Source of the DNA: Ardenticatenaceae bacterium | GTDB lineage: Bacteria > Chloroflexota > Anaerolineae > Promineifilales > Promineifilaceae | Assembly (NCBI GenBank): GCA_020634495.1 | Contig: JACKBR010000002.1 | Location: forward strand, 234,766 to 298,765 | Length of the DNA stretch: 64,000 bases | Reading direction: 5' to 3' | Shown here: one piece after another, positions 1 through 9,760 of the stretch | Numbering within the stretch: the first letter of the stretch is position 1 | How the letters are laid out: the number at the start of each line of letters is the position of its first letter | Translations under genes and position numbers: made by a program | Notes under the pieces: model-generated | Database searches by the model: none | What the model was told of the DNA's origin: nothing | What the model saw: the letters and a program-made list of their open reading frames with translations, nothing else

Positions 1-397
1 CCCCTGGTTCGATTCCCCACCAGCAAGGCAACTGGCATCCATTGTTGGAAGCGATAATTGCTGCTACCTCATTATCGAGCATTTGCCACTTGGGGGGCGT
101 TTCCTCAGCATTCAAAGTTACTGTCGGCACCGCGATCATGGTTGCAGTAGAGGTATTTGTTGTCACATCTGTAGTCACTAAAATCGCCGACGTGGATGTT
201 CGGGTACGTGTTATTTCTGTTGGTATGCTGTTCACAGCTGTCTGAACTGATTCCCCTCCTATTGTGGGTGTCATATCCGTTAGGTTAGCTTCACTTTGAA
301 CCTCACAAGCTGAAAGTATTAATGACCATAAAAGAAACAAGATAACGCTTACGAAGCGATATGAATTCCTAATGATTTTTGGAGTAACTTTATTCAT
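1..397 (-). CDS. Lipoprotein, partial (C-terminus beyond window edge)
   Basis: An open frame starts with ATG at 397 and runs off the left edge (132 codons visible). The N-terminus has a basic start, a hydrophobic stretch and a lipobox (LILSAC) with the lipidation cysteine at residue 31, so the product should be a lipoprotein anchored on the outer face of the membrane. A Thr/Ser-rich linker follows, then a short segment with a C-x-LPCWWGIEPG motif; I associate such Cys/Trp-rich segments with lipoproteins of Anaerolineae, from memory only. The ATG overlaps the last codons of the Rhs-like gene (stop at 390-392), so the two are translationally coupled. The position directly behind a polymorphic-toxin-like gene makes an immunity role conceivable, but that is only inference from context. 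Confidence 0.75.
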   Translation of the reverse strand, partial: MNKVTPKIIRNSYRFVSVILFLLWSLILSACEVQSEANLTDMTPTIGGESVQTAVNSIPTEITRTRTSTSAILVTTDVTTNTSTATMIAVPTVTLNAEETPPKWQMLDNEVAAIIASNNGCQLPCWWGIEPG

Positions 398-3300
398 TGT
401 TTGATACCGCTAAGGCTATCCAGCCAGACATATGGCTGTCCATAAAATTATACCTCTCCTGGCCGAAAACGTTTGTTGCGAATGAGTTGTGGACGTAATT
501 AGAAAACATGTCAGCATAGTCCTCCGAAACTGTGTGTAAATCGTTTTGAATATAAGGGGCTCTGTTACTTGTATAACCTGAGAAATCTCGTTTGTAAGGG
601 CCAAGCCAACTGTCAGCAAGCACGGCACCAGAAATGAGATCGCCGTTCGCCCAAACGCCTTCTTGAGCTAAGTCTACAACCCCTTGCCCATGTGAATAGT
701 TAGGCTCTGTTTGATTTGGTGATAGAGCATTGTTAAATGAGTGGCCTAGTTCATGAGCTACCCACATTGTACCTTCACTGTTGACTGTTCCTCCATCTTC
801 TTGTTCGTTAACGAGAATAACATGTGCCCGCGTTGCTTGGTCTCTTGTTGCTTCTCCCAAGTTCGAAGCTGATGCTCCAGTTTTTGTGAAGGTTACTGTT
901 CCCCCGTACACATTTTGAAAACTTGAGCCATGCCTCAACAGAGCAAAATCAACAATACCTGCACCGTTAATGATTGTTGCTTTCTCACTAAAATCCCAGT
1001 CCACGCTTGCATTGTCCTGAACGGTGAAATCGACAAGAGGGTTGCAATCAGATCCACCTCCACTGTCATATGGATCATTACACCAAACTGGATTATGACC
1101 ATCAGGGTCAAAATAATTAATCGGAGAATTGAGCACGTAGCTGTAGCGATTGTAACTTTGTGGGCTTGCCGGGTTGGGCACAATGGTATCGGCACTGGCA
1201 AATCTGCCAATGCCGGGCACATAGTACCGTGCCTGGTAATACAGCAGCCCCAGCTCCATGTTTTCCTTTTGCCCGGTAAAGTCCCGGTCGGTTATGGTTT
1301 GCGTGGGGGCGCTGCCCGGCCGGTAGCCGCCATAGGGCAGGTTGCGCGTGGTGCTGCCCGCCACCGCGCCGCCGCTGCTGTTCACCAACATGCTCGTGCT
1401 GCCCAGGTGGTCGCTCAACACGTAAAACAGCCCATTGTTCCCACTCACCGGGTCGCCGCTCACCCGCATCGCCACCGTCTGCCCGGCAAAGCTGTAGCTG
1501 CTCCGCTTAATCGTGTTCGCCCCGTTCACCGTCTCCTCATACCCAGGGAACGGGAAGTAGGTGGTAATGCCGCCCGGCTGCACCGTCTTGGTCCGTATCC
1601 CGTTGGCGTCGTACGCAAAGGTCGTGGCGCTGCCGCCGCTGGGCGTCACGCTGGTCAGCCGATTTTCCACGTCAAAGACCTGGGTGTAGGTGCCCGTGCT
1701 GTCGCTGCGGGTGGTCATGTTGCCATTGTTGTCATAGCAAAAGTAATAGCTGCCAATCTTGTGTACCGCATGGGGCAGCGGCTGGCTGGGCGGGCTGGTG
1801 CAGTTGGCGTGCCAGGTAGTGTAATTATAGGTGCCATTGGGTCCGCTGGTCATGTTTCCCAGCTTGTCGTAAGCGTAGGTTTGGCTGTAGTTGGCCACGC
1901 CGCCCGTAGCTCCGGCGGTCAGCAGCCGGTTCAGGTCGTCGTAGGTGTAGGTCTGCGTATCGGTGCCCACGCTGCTCAGAGTATTCACACTCAGAATATT
2001 GCCCACCAGATCATAAGTGTAATCGAAGTCTGGTTTGTCACCGCTGTTGTAGTTCCCGTGCTGGAGCGTTTTGAGGCGGAAATTGCTGTCACCCGGCCCG
2101 CCACCTATAGCGTCGTTTTGGCCGAAATAGCTGAGGGTCGTGTCCAATCCATTGGGCCGTTCCAGCTTGACGAGTTGACCCCGCCCGTTATAAGTCACGT
2201 TATCCACCAGCATGTCCGCCCCAGCCTGTAATGTCTGTTCTCCTTCGTGGTCGTAGGTAAGCGTAACCACTTCGCCATCAGGGTATTGAATCGTTAAAGG
2301 CCGATGCAGCGGGTCAAAGCTCGTGGTGACCATACTATAAACACGATTGTCTATGCGCCTGTGGTGTTTTGTTAGACGACCCAAGGTGTCGTAAAAGAAC
2401 GTATCTTTATTTTGTCCAGGTGTCGGCCCCCAACTAATCGTAGCGGGAAGCCCAACACCCGTAACAATTCCACCCCCATTGTTAGTGGCTGTGTCATAAG
2501 TGTAAGTTGCTAGATGGTAACTACCGCTGGTGGGTGGCGTCGCGGGGCAGGCATCGGCTGGGGTGCTGTCTAGCGTTCGGGTTTCCAATCGATCCAATTC
2601 GTCATAAGAGAAACATAGCTGGTTGCCGCGAGCGTCCTTCTGCCTAATCAGGCTGCCCGCCGCATTGTAGCTGTAGCTCCAGGTGCCCATATCCGGGTCA
2701 ACCATGCCTATCTTCCGGCCAAAATTATCGTAACTCATCGAGACGGTTCGCAAAATTGTACCAGCGCCATTCTGTGTAGGTTCTTTGGTGTGCACGGCAA
2801 TCAAATTCCCCATCAAATCATAGGTATATTCGGTTTCGGCATAGGCTGTATAGGGGTTAACGCCTGTGTTCTCTCGAATTTTTACTAACTGCCCTCGATT
2901 ATCGTAAAAATAGTTAGTAAGCCGGTTAAGCGCGTCATATACCAGGGTGCGATTTAACCGGGAGACACCGTTGACAGTCGTGTTGTCGGTCACAGCATAA
3001 GCATAAGTGGTTACGCTATTATCTGGGGCAGTAATCGTTGTCGGTCTACCCAACCCATCGTAGGTGGTGGTGGTGCGGGCCAGGCTGCTACAGGCCGTAT
3101 TCACAAAGCTATTGTTTGGCCAAGTGGCTTCAGCATCAGCAACATCATAGGGTATCGAAACACAGCTCGCCTGCCCCTGGGCATGGTAAGCCGTTGTCGT
3201 AACAACAGTACGACGCCCAGACGCTCCACTCACTTCTACAGAAAATTCTTGTTCCTGAATCGTTCTTCCAAAACCATCAAAATAAGTTAGATGTTTCATG

Positions 3301-6300
3301 ACGTATGGCGCGGAAGCACTGTAAACGCTGGGTCGAGTATGAACTGATATACCAAAGGGTTGATTTCCCAACGGGTTCACCCAAATTTGGCCAGAGTTAT
3401 TCCAGCTGTTGTCCCAATAGCGGTACCTTGTCATCGGATCCCCATCAAACGGATCATTAACATCCCCCCGAGAATCTCCCTGACCGTAAATTTGATACAG
3501 CCGTCCAAACGGATCATATTCGTAGGTTGTGGTGACGCCATTCGGATCAATGACCGCTTTTAACAAACCGGGCTGCTTTTGGAACCCATCAACAGCAATA
3601 ACTGTGCCATTTATGTCTTTGAAGCCATACACCTCAAATGTAGTCGGGTGCGTGAGCGGATTACTTACCTGCACAGGATACAAATTGTAGCCCGTTTCGT
3701 AAGCGATGCTGGTGGTGCGGGCCGTCGTTGTTGGCGGACTATCCTGTAAAATAGCCCAACTGCTGTCGAAATAACGAGTCCCATATTCGGCATAGGTTGT
3801 TGTGGTTGTCAAGTTGCCATAACCATTGTAGGTACTATAGGTGTCAATTGTTTGCCGGGCATAAGCGCAGCCGACAAATGACCCACAGGAAGTGGGGACG
3901 ATCTTACTCAGACGAGTCAATGCACCTTTAGTGGGCGGTGTGTTGGCATTGCCGTTGCTCCCGTCATAATGGTACCAGGTACCGCTTTGTAAAGCGCCCG
4001 CGCTGTCATAAATACCTTCTACCCCCACCAGGCCAACAAGCCAGTTTTGGGTGCCCCCTACGATCGTTGTATTTGGGTAGTAGGTTCGTCTTGTTTCCCG
4101 GTAATAGGTAGCTGCATTGATGTCATCGTATTCCTTGATGTGCGTCAGGTTGCCATATTGCACGCCACCCTGATTGGCCGGGATATATTGATAGGTCACT
4201 TTGCTAGAAATATCCGGTGTATTCAACCCGTTGCTGTAATTTTTGGTTGTGGTTTGGCTGGTGTAGGTGAACATGTTCGCCAAACCATTGATACTTTCAG
4301 TGGCATAATAGTTGTTGGTTCGGCTCATCAGGGTGGTACTACCAACATAAACATCTATCTGGGTTGGACGGCCGATGCTTGTATTGGCCGCCTGGGAAAA
4401 GGTGGTTGTCTGTTTGTTGAGGATGGTCGTACCATCGTAGTCGTAGTTGGTTTGGGTGGTGGTGGCGTGTCCCACAATGTTGCCATATTCAGGGGAATCG
4501 GCCACGCTACAGTTCACCGCACCAGCAGGTGGTGTGCCCCACTGCCCGTAACAAGGTTGGGTGTAGGTATAGGTTGTTTTTACAGATGGATTACGCCCGT
4601 CGTTTGCCAAAACCGTGGAAACTCTATAGTTATAGCCAATAGTAGGCCATTCAATCCAATAGTAGTAAGTTTCTTCATGTCGCTGGTAAATGCCTACCTT
4701 ACGATTGTCACTGCTATAGCTAAACGTAACAGACCCTCCGTACCCGTTTTGGTAGCCTGTAAGGTACATAAAAGAAAAACAGTTACCGCTGCCAGTCGTG
4801 TAATGGGTTAAAGGCGAGTAGGTAAAGGTGGTTGCGGGTAAGGCATAGCCTGCATCAGCATCGACCGGATTGCTGTTGGTGTTTACCCACTGTTGAATGC
4901 TGTTCACCGTCCAGGTATTACTGTTAAGCGGCTGGCTTGGGACAACATTATAATTTTGACAATAGGGATTTGCTGCAGCCACCGCCACATTTCCGCTGCT
5001 AATCCGATACTCCGTTGTGGGGCTTGCACTGCCTCCATGATAAATATAAATACTTGTTATCGGATTAGTAAAGGCACCCCCTGTGTCACCACTGCTGGCT
5101 CGGAATTCAATCCGCGTTCCCGGCGTGGAGGTAAGTTGAGCAACCGTGTTGCTTGGGGGTAAAGAGGTAACCCTGTCAGGAAAATTATACTTAATCGTTG
5201 CTATACGGCTGGACCTTGTTGTAATGACCTTGTTCTGCCAATAGGTGCCATCCCAGTACCCAATGCTTTCATTGGTAGTACGCGTATAGTAATGATAAGT
5301 CATTTGGTTACCAAATGGATCGGTCACTGTGTCTACGTTCCAAGCAATTGCAGAAGTGTAGCCAGAATGTCCTCCATGCCCGTCTACAGTAATGTAATAA
5401 TGATACGGTGCCGTTTGATACTCTTCCGAATCATCAGTGCGCCCTAAACGGTATCGGGTTCCGTCGGGCGTAATCACAACCCAGTAAAGCCCATCTGTCG
5501 CCGTATTTGCCGCATCGTAATGGCGTTCAACAAACATCCCGGGCGCATCTTTAACATAGTAACGCACATCATTCCCTGAAGTAGAACCATCTGGGTACAG
5601 TTCATATCCAGAACCGTTAAAAACCAGTCGGAATTTATCCGGGTGGTAGGTCTCTGGGAGATTGCCAGCATCAAAACGAAGCTTTACGCCCACCCGAACA
5701 ATCTTGATTTCAGCCAACGACCAACCTGTGCCGATTGCCCCTTCTTCTGGATCATGAATATGGCCATCCAACACTCGGCTACTATAAGAAAGGGAAACAT
5801 TAGGCTGTAAACCATTTCGCCCAGGCGGCACCTCAATAGGGTAGCTATAGGTAACTGCCCCGCTGAAAGCAGAAACGTCTGGAGGCGACCACGAAGGGTT
5901 CCATCGCTGTGGCCGAACACCTGCCGCCCAATTCGAAAAATGGAGAACGTCGGCACTGAATAGCCCATCTTCCTGATAAACGGTTATCGGTACATCATGC
6001 CAAATTGTGGGATCCTTTTCATCCTGGTACGCTAGGTAGAAATCGGTGTAAACGGGGTTTAGCTCCTGGGTAAGGGCTCTTAAATCAAGAACAATGCGGA
6101 CAGGTTTTTCAAAGGAGGTAACCGTATCTGCTTTGGCTGAAGATACAATTTCTAACTGAAACCGGACCAGATCTCGGCTAACTACCGGATTAGAAATCGT
6201 ATTGGTAGCAGTAATGGGCGGTAGCGGGATTTTGCTTTCTTCATTGACCGGAAAAATAGCTAGTTGCGGTGTTTCCAGCTTTGTAAATTCAAGCATAACA

Positions 6301-6638
6301 TCTTCACTGAAGGTTTTTTCCTCAACAAAAACACCAATCTGCTTATCACCAAAGGTAAGCAGGTTGTTTTTTGTCTCGTCGAAAGCAGCATTGGCTTTGG
6401 CATCTGTTTCGGCCGAAATCGGTTTCACTTCTACATCAGCCGGAGCAAAGTCTGCCATCTCGGATGCATCCGCTGGCGGCTGATAAGCCATTGTAGGTGG
6501 GACATCAGAGAGAGCAGGCTCCCAAATTTCATCGGAAACGGGAACCTCAATTTGTGCGGAAACTGTGCTGACTGTTAACACAAGGATCAGCAACACAACC
6601 CAACGAAAATGAAGGGGGCGAATTCTATTCTGTTTCAC
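390..6638 (-). CDS. Secreted Rhs/YD-repeat protein with C-terminal HExxH metallopeptidase-like domain
   Basis: 2,082-residue protein with a GTG start at 6638 and an AGGAGG about 12 bases upstream. It begins with a signal peptide (hydrophobic residues about 12-27, then VSAQ). An SpvB-like segment begins near residue 255 (FSGAVTYSYPIEVPPGRNG) and is followed by dozens of YD repeats of the YDxxGRL type. The Rhs core ends around residues 1770-1847 (DHLGST, GLLYYQARYY, GRFASAD, DPDG). The roughly 235 residues after DPDG differ from the core and contain HELGH at 1962-1966 (bases 741-755) and a later SEDYADMFSNYV that could give a third zinc ligand. In Rhs families the core forms a shell around a variable C-terminal toxin; a metallopeptidase tip is therefore likely. 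No ACGGCCGT palindrome occurs in it, unlike the genes to its right, which suggests acquisition. Confidence 0.88.
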   Translation of the reverse strand: MKQNRIRPLHFRWVVLLILVLTVSTVSAQIEVPVSDEIWEPALSDVPPTMAYQPPADASEMADFAPADVEVKPISAETDAKANAAFDETKNNLLTFGDKQIGVFVEEKTFSEDVMLEFTKLETPQLAIFPVNEESKIPLPPITATNTISNPVVSRDLVRFQLEIVSSAKADTVTSFEKPVRIVLDLRALTQELNPVYTDFYLAYQDEKDPTIWHDVPITVYQEDGLFSADVLHFSNWAAGVRPQRWNPSWSPPDVSAFSGAVTYSYPIEVPPGRNGLQPNVSLSYSSRVLDGHIHDPEEGAIGTGWSLAEIKIVRVGVKLRFDAGNLPETYHPDKFRLVFNGSGYELYPDGSTSGNDVRYYVKDAPGMFVERHYDAANTATDGLYWVVITPDGTRYRLGRTDDSEEYQTAPYHYYITVDGHGGHSGYTSAIAWNVDTVTDPFGNQMTYHYYTRTTNESIGYWDGTYWQNKVITTRSSRIATIKYNFPDRVTSLPPSNTVAQLTSTPGTRIEFRASSGDTGGAFTNPITSIYIYHGGSASPTTEYRISSGNVAVAAANPYCQNYNVVPSQPLNSNTWTVNSIQQWVNTNSNPVDADAGYALPATTFTYSPLTHYTTGSGNCFSFMYLTGYQNGYGGSVTFSYSSDNRKVGIYQRHEETYYYWIEWPTIGYNYRVSTVLANDGRNPSVKTTYTYTQPCYGQWGTPPAGAVNCSVADSPEYGNIVGHATTTQTNYDYDGTTILNKQTTTFSQAANTSIGRPTQIDVYVGSTTLMSRTNNYYATESINGLANMFTYTSQTTTKNYSNGLNTPDISSKVTYQYIPANQGGVQYGNLTHIKEYDDINAATYYRETRRTYYPNTTIVGGTQNWLVGLVGVEGIYDSAGALQSGTWYHYDGSNGNANTPPTKGALTRLSKIVPTSCGSFVGCAYARQTIDTYSTYNGYGNLTTTTTYAEYGTRYFDSSWAILQDSPPTTTARTTSIAYETGYNLYPVQVSNPLTHPTTFEVYGFKDINGTVIAVDGFQKQPGLLKAVIDPNGVTTTYEYDPFGRLYQIYGQGDSRGDVNDPFDGDPMTRYRYWDNSWNNSGQIWVNPLGNQPFGISVHTRPSVYSASAPYVMKHLTYFDGFGRTIQEQEFSVEVSGASGRRTVVTTTAYHAQGQASCVSIPYDVADAEATWPNNSFVNTACSSLARTTTTYDGLGRPTTITAPDNSVTTYAYAVTDNTTVNGVSRLNRTLVYDALNRLTNYFYDNRGQLVKIRENTGVNPYTAYAETEYTYDLMGNLIAVHTKEPTQNGAGTILRTVSMSYDNFGRKIGMVDPDMGTWSYSYNAAGSLIRQKDARGNQLCFSYDELDRLETRTLDSTPADACPATPPTSGSYHLATYTYDTATNNGGGIVTGVGLPATISWGPTPGQNKDTFFYDTLGRLTKHHRRIDNRVYSMVTTSFDPLHRPLTIQYPDGEVVTLTYDHEGEQTLQAGADMLVDNVTYNGRGQLVKLERPNGLDTTLSYFGQNDAIGGGPGDSNFRLKTLQHGNYNSGDKPDFDYTYDLVGNILSVNTLSSVGTDTQTYTYDDLNRLLTAGATGGVANYSQTYAYDKLGNMTSGPNGTYNYTTWHANCTSPPSQPLPHAVHKIGSYYFCYDNNGNMTTRSDSTGTYTQVFDVENRLTSVTPSGGSATTFAYDANGIRTKTVQPGGITTYFPFPGYEETVNGANTIKRSSYSFAGQTVAMRVSGDPVSGNNGLFYVLSDHLGSTSMLVNSSGGAVAGSTTRNLPYGGYRPGSAPTQTITDRDFTGQKENMELGLLYYQARYYVPGIGRFASADTIVPNPASPQSYNRYSYVLNSPINYFDPDGHNPVWCNDPYDSGGGSDCNPLVDFTVQDNASVDWDFSEKATIINGAGIVDFALLRHGSSFQNVYGGTVTFTKTGASASNLGEATRDQATRAHVILVNEQEDGGTVNSEGTMWVAHELGHSFNNALSPNQTEPNYSHGQGVVDLAQEGVWANGDLISGAVLADSWLGPYKRDFSGYTSNRAPYIQNDLHTVSEDYADMFSNYVHNSFATNVFGQERYNFMDSHMSGWIALAVSNNE

Positions 6639-6929
6639 GGTTTGGGGACTCCTCCTGGCTCTGCAGGACTGGCGATTTCACTGGACGAGAGAGTGGCACA
6701 GTGTGAGCAAATTTTATTCAGATGATTGCTTGCTGTAAATAGGGGAAGCTATCAATTAGCTACAAATCTTCGCTGTTGTCTTGGTTCAGATATGTAGGCA
6801 GAATATTCCTAAGCCCACGACAACTTGACATTGGCAAGACCCCAAGCTGCAAGGCCGCGGTTGCCGTTTGCTGTGAATGAAGAAATGGTCGCCGTCGCGA
6901 TCTTACTTTATCTCGCCACTCCACCTCAA

Positions 6930-7712
6930 TTAATGAGAGGCGAGCGCACCTTGTTGCCGCGCCTGTTGCAAACAAGTTAAGAAAATTAGCCAGCCTATCC
7001 CCAACAAAAACAATGTCTGTAAGGTTAACCCGGCGAGTTCTGCTGGGTTTAAAAATCCAGGCAAAAAGGTCGCTTTCCGTAGCAGCGAAATCCCCCAAGC
7101 CATGGGAAAACAATACTTCAAAACGGTGAAAATTGCCCCCAAGCCATCTATTGGCACCAAGGCACCTGAGAGCAGCAAAGCTAAATTGCCAATAACACTG
7201 CTCACACTGCTGACGCTTTTGTAAAGCAACGCCAGCCCCGTCAGGACAAGGCCAACACCGTAACTACCCAACAACAGCAGCAGCGTGATAAAAATGGTCA
7301 CAGGCGTGAAAATCAGCGATAAGCCTAATATCAACGAAAGCACCGTCGCCAACAGTGACGTTTCCAGCCCCAGACGCAGCATCATCACAACGGTTCGCAA
7401 AACGAGGGTTTTCTCAAAGGAAACATTTGTCAAAGTAATATTTTCCAGCGTGCCCACTACAGATTCTTCTTCCACCATTGTGGGAATGGCCACCATCAGC
7501 TTCATGCATAGATACCAAACCAGAAAGCCGATGAGGGATTGTAGCTGCCGGGCTGCGCCGTAATCGCTGCCGTAGCGGGTGGCTAGGCTGTGAAACAGCA
7601 GCATCAGGACAGGGAAAATGATGACGTGAACGACAACCGAGCTAATCGTGCTCCAGCGATAGGAGCGCCATAGGGCGGCAAATCGTTGGGCTTCATTGAG
7701 GAATAGAGTCAT
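6930..7712 (-). CDS. ABC-2 type transporter permease (second)
   Basis: 260-residue integral membrane protein with about six hydrophobic segments, starting at ATG 7712 with AAGGAA seven bases upstream. The overall pattern (N-terminal cytoplasmic helix EAQRFAALWRSYRW, six TM segments, a PIDGLG-type motif in the second half) matches ABC-2 permeases of drug, polysaccharide or bacteriocin-type exporters. It is the last gene of the leftward set and pairs with the permease at 7801-8595 and the ATPase at 8623-9642 to make a heterodimeric exporter. Substrate cannot be read from sequence; the nearby prenyl-peptide signalling genes make peptide export or a self-protection role possible. Confidence 0.82.
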   Translation of the reverse strand: MTLFLNEAQRFAALWRSYRWSTISSVVVHVIIFPVLMLLFHSLATRYGSDYGAARQLQSLIGFLVWYLCMKLMVAIPTMVEEESVVGTLENITLTNVSFEKTLVLRTVVMMLRLGLETSLLATVLSLILGLSLIFTPVTIFITLLLLLGSYGVGLVLTGLALLYKSVSSVSSVIGNLALLLSGALVPIDGLGAIFTVLKYCFPMAWGISLLRKATFLPGFLNPAELAGLTLQTLFLLGIGWLIFLTCLQQARQQGALASH

Positions 7713-7800
7713 GGCGAGTTCCTTTTAGAGAAAAAGCGGGACACAGAGTGGCGCATAGGAGTGCAACCTATCGGTTGCTTGGAGATAGACAGAGGGAAGA

Positions 7801-8595
7801 TCAATAGTGGGCCAGGGTGCCTTCGGCTACGACTCGCTTTTGTGCCCAGCGCAGCAGAAGGAGACCTGCTATCACGTAGCCCGTGGTATTGAGCAAAAAC
7901 CAGCCAAACTGCGGGCGGTTCACAATTTGTGTCAACGTAGCGTTGTCAACCGCCAAGGCTCGCATCAGCTCGATTCCCCCAGAGAGTGGCAGAAATTGGC
8001 TGAGTGGGTACAAGATAGGAATGCCATCGAGTGGGGCCAATGCGCCGGTTAAGAAGAGCAAGGTGGTGGCCAGGGGCATCACAATCGGTGACACATTCTT
8101 GTAAATCAGGTGCAGGCTGGCCAATCCAAAAGAGACACCCTGTACGCCCAGCATGGTGAGAAGATAAATGGGCAAAACAGCAGGTACAAATGGCAGCGGA
8201 ATGTGTAGCAGCGGCATGATAATCAGGGCCATGCCCAGAGTGCGCAGCGTGTAAAAAAGGATAAGGACAATGCCTCTGGCAAACAGGATAGTGACGGCGG
8301 GATAATGGCTCAACCAGATTTGCTCCAGGGTGCCATACCGGGCATCTACGGCTACAGAGCCGCTTATCTCTACCATGCAGCCACCGGCCACGCGCCAGGT
8401 GAGGTAACCAATGAGGGCAGAAAGGCGTGCCCAGCCATCGAAGTTTCCTTCGCTGATGAGATCAAACAGGCCAGCCACAATGAGAAAGCCCAAAATGAAA
8501 AAGAGCTGGTCAGTTAGCAGCGTCACCCAATACGAGCGAGCAATGCGCCACTGTTTGTGCCATTCGGCGGTTATGAGTTGGATGAATTGGCTCAC
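7801..8595 (-). CDS. ABC-2 type transporter permease (first)
   Basis: 264-residue membrane protein with a GTG start at 8595 preceded by AAAGGAG. It has six hydrophobic segments and begins with an amphipathic cytoplasmic stretch (IQLITAEWHKQWRIARSYW). The fourth to fifth segment carries the LAPLDGIP motif, the counterpart of LVPIDGLG in the downstream permease, so the two are paralogues that probably heterodimerise. It lies 27 bases after the ATPase stop and 88 bases before the second permease, in the same transcription direction, and is probably co-transcribed with both. Confidence 0.82.
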   Translation of the reverse strand: MSQFIQLITAEWHKQWRIARSYWVTLLTDQLFFILGFLIVAGLFDLISEGNFDGWARLSALIGYLTWRVAGGCMVEISGSVAVDARYGTLEQIWLSHYPAVTILFARGIVLILFYTLRTLGMALIIMPLLHIPLPFVPAVLPIYLLTMLGVQGVSFGLASLHLIYKNVSPIVMPLATTLLFLTGALAPLDGIPILYPLSQFLPLSGGIELMRALAVDNATLTQIVNRPQFGWFLLNTTGYVIAGLLLLRWAQKRVVAEGTLAHY

Positions 8596-8613
8596 AGGGT
8601 CTCCTTTTGGATA

Positions 8614-8646
8614 GGACGCGGACTAGCGCGGATGAACGCGGATTTG
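8614..8646. repeat. Short GCGGA-type tandem intergenic repeat
   Basis: Successive units GACGCGGACTA, GCGCGGATGAA and CGCGGATTTGAA form a small degenerate direct repeat between the ATPase and the first permease. The ATPase reading frame ends inside it (stop at 8623-8625), so the last residues QIRVHPR are encoded by repeat DNA. Confidence 0.5.
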
Positions 8647-9642
8647 AACCTGTTTTGCTAGTGCTGGTGCCAGGTGTGGGGTTTCCTGTGGGTTTTGCAG
8701 GAGGCGCAGGAAGAGTTCTTCCAGGTTTTGTTCGCGTCGCTCGATGCGGTTTACGACGTAGGCATGGGCATCCAGATCAGCAAATAGCTGCATGATTTGC
8801 AGTTGGGTGGCACCGGGCCAAATCAGAGTCGTAGAGCCGTTTTGGTGGGTTACTTGCAAGTTGGGATATCTGATCTCAAAGGTCGCTGCGTCGTGTTCAT
8901 TCATGCCTTCGTTTAGGTGGATTTCAACGGCCGTTTCCTGCGGAATTTGCTGACGAAGTGCCTCAGTGTCGCCGTAAGCGATCGTTTGGCCGCCAGTCAG
9001 AATCAATATCCGACTGGCCAGCCGTTCTGCCAGGGTCATTGTATGCGTCGTCAGCAGGATGGCTTTTCCCTGCCCTGCCAGTTCGACAATGACGTTTTCC
9101 ATTAGCTTGGCGGCCTGTACATCCAGTCCCAGCGTGGGTTCGTCCAACAGGAGAATGTCTGGCTCGTGCAGCAGGGCAGCGGCAATGGCCACCTTTTGCT
9201 GCATCCCTCGGCTAAAAAACCGCACCTCTTTGTGGGCCACGTCTTGCAAGTCTAAGCGGTTGAGCCAGAAATCAATTCGCTGTGCCAATTCTTGCTTTGG
9301 CACGCCGCGCAACGTGCCAAAGTAGCGCAGGTTGGCCGTGGGTGACAGACGCCAGTAGATGTTGCGGGCACCTTCCAACACAGCGCCAACATGGGGCATG
9401 GCTCGTTGACGCTGCCAGGGAACGGCCGTATCGTAACCATGAACCGTTACTTGACCGTCACTGGGTGTTACCAGACCCAGCAGCATTTTGATGGTGGTCG
9501 TTTTGCCTGCGCCGTTTGGTCCCAGCAGGGCCAGGATTTCCCCGCTGTCCAGCGTAAACGAAATATCGCTCACAGCGGGTTTCGTGGAGCGTTTGCCGTA
9601 TGTTTTGCTGACGTTGATCAGTTCAGCCAATGGTGTTGTCAT
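8623..9642 (-). CDS. ABC transporter ATP-binding protein
   Basis: 339 residues. I start it at ATG 9642, eight bases after GGAG, rather than at the in-frame TTG at 9645. Walker A is GPNGAGKTT, the signature region is FSRGMQQK, and Walker B is ILLLDEPTLGLD, followed by the TTHTM switch histidine, so the nucleotide-binding domain is complete. About 90 extra residues follow, as in DrrA/CcmA-like exporters with ABC-2 permeases. It energises the two downstream permeases. It begins 115 bases after the histidine kinase stop, in the same direction, as is common for transporters controlled by a neighbouring two-component system. The final five to seven residues come from an intergenic repeat. Confidence 0.93.
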   Translation of the reverse strand: MTTPLAELINVSKTYGKRSTKPAVSDISFTLDSGEILALLGPNGAGKTTTIKMLLGLVTPSDGQVTVHGYDTAVPWQRQRAMPHVGAVLEGARNIYWRLSPTANLRYFGTLRGVPKQELAQRIDFWLNRLDLQDVAHKEVRFFSRGMQQKVAIAAALLHEPDILLLDEPTLGLDVQAAKLMENVIVELAGQGKAILLTTHTMTLAERLASRILILTGGQTIAYGDTEALRQQIPQETAVEIHLNEGMNEHDAATFEIRYPNLQVTHQNGSTTLIWPGATQLQIMQLFADLDAHAYVVNRIERREQNLEELFLRLLQNPQETPHLAPALAKQVQIRVHPR

Positions 9643-9760
9643 CAAAAAATCTCCAAGCAGAAATCTTTATTCTGGTTAAGTGGCAAATCTTGTTTTCAGA
9701 AAGACAACAGCGAATTTGAGTAATCAACGAATAAAAACCATTGGTGAGTAAATTTGTTGC

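Noticed and set aside
42..245. 67-codon plus-strand frame at the left edge
   Set aside because: Lies antisense to the lipoprotein gene, which has a signal sequence and lipobox; the plus frame has no features.
930..2231. 433-codon plus-strand frame
   Set aside because: Antisense shadow of the Rhs gene, rich in His/Val/Arg without domain motifs, and no ribosome site.
6760..7113. 117-codon minus frame at the 3' end of the permease
   Set aside because: Out-of-frame overlap with the permease gene; Arg/Ser-rich shadow sequence.
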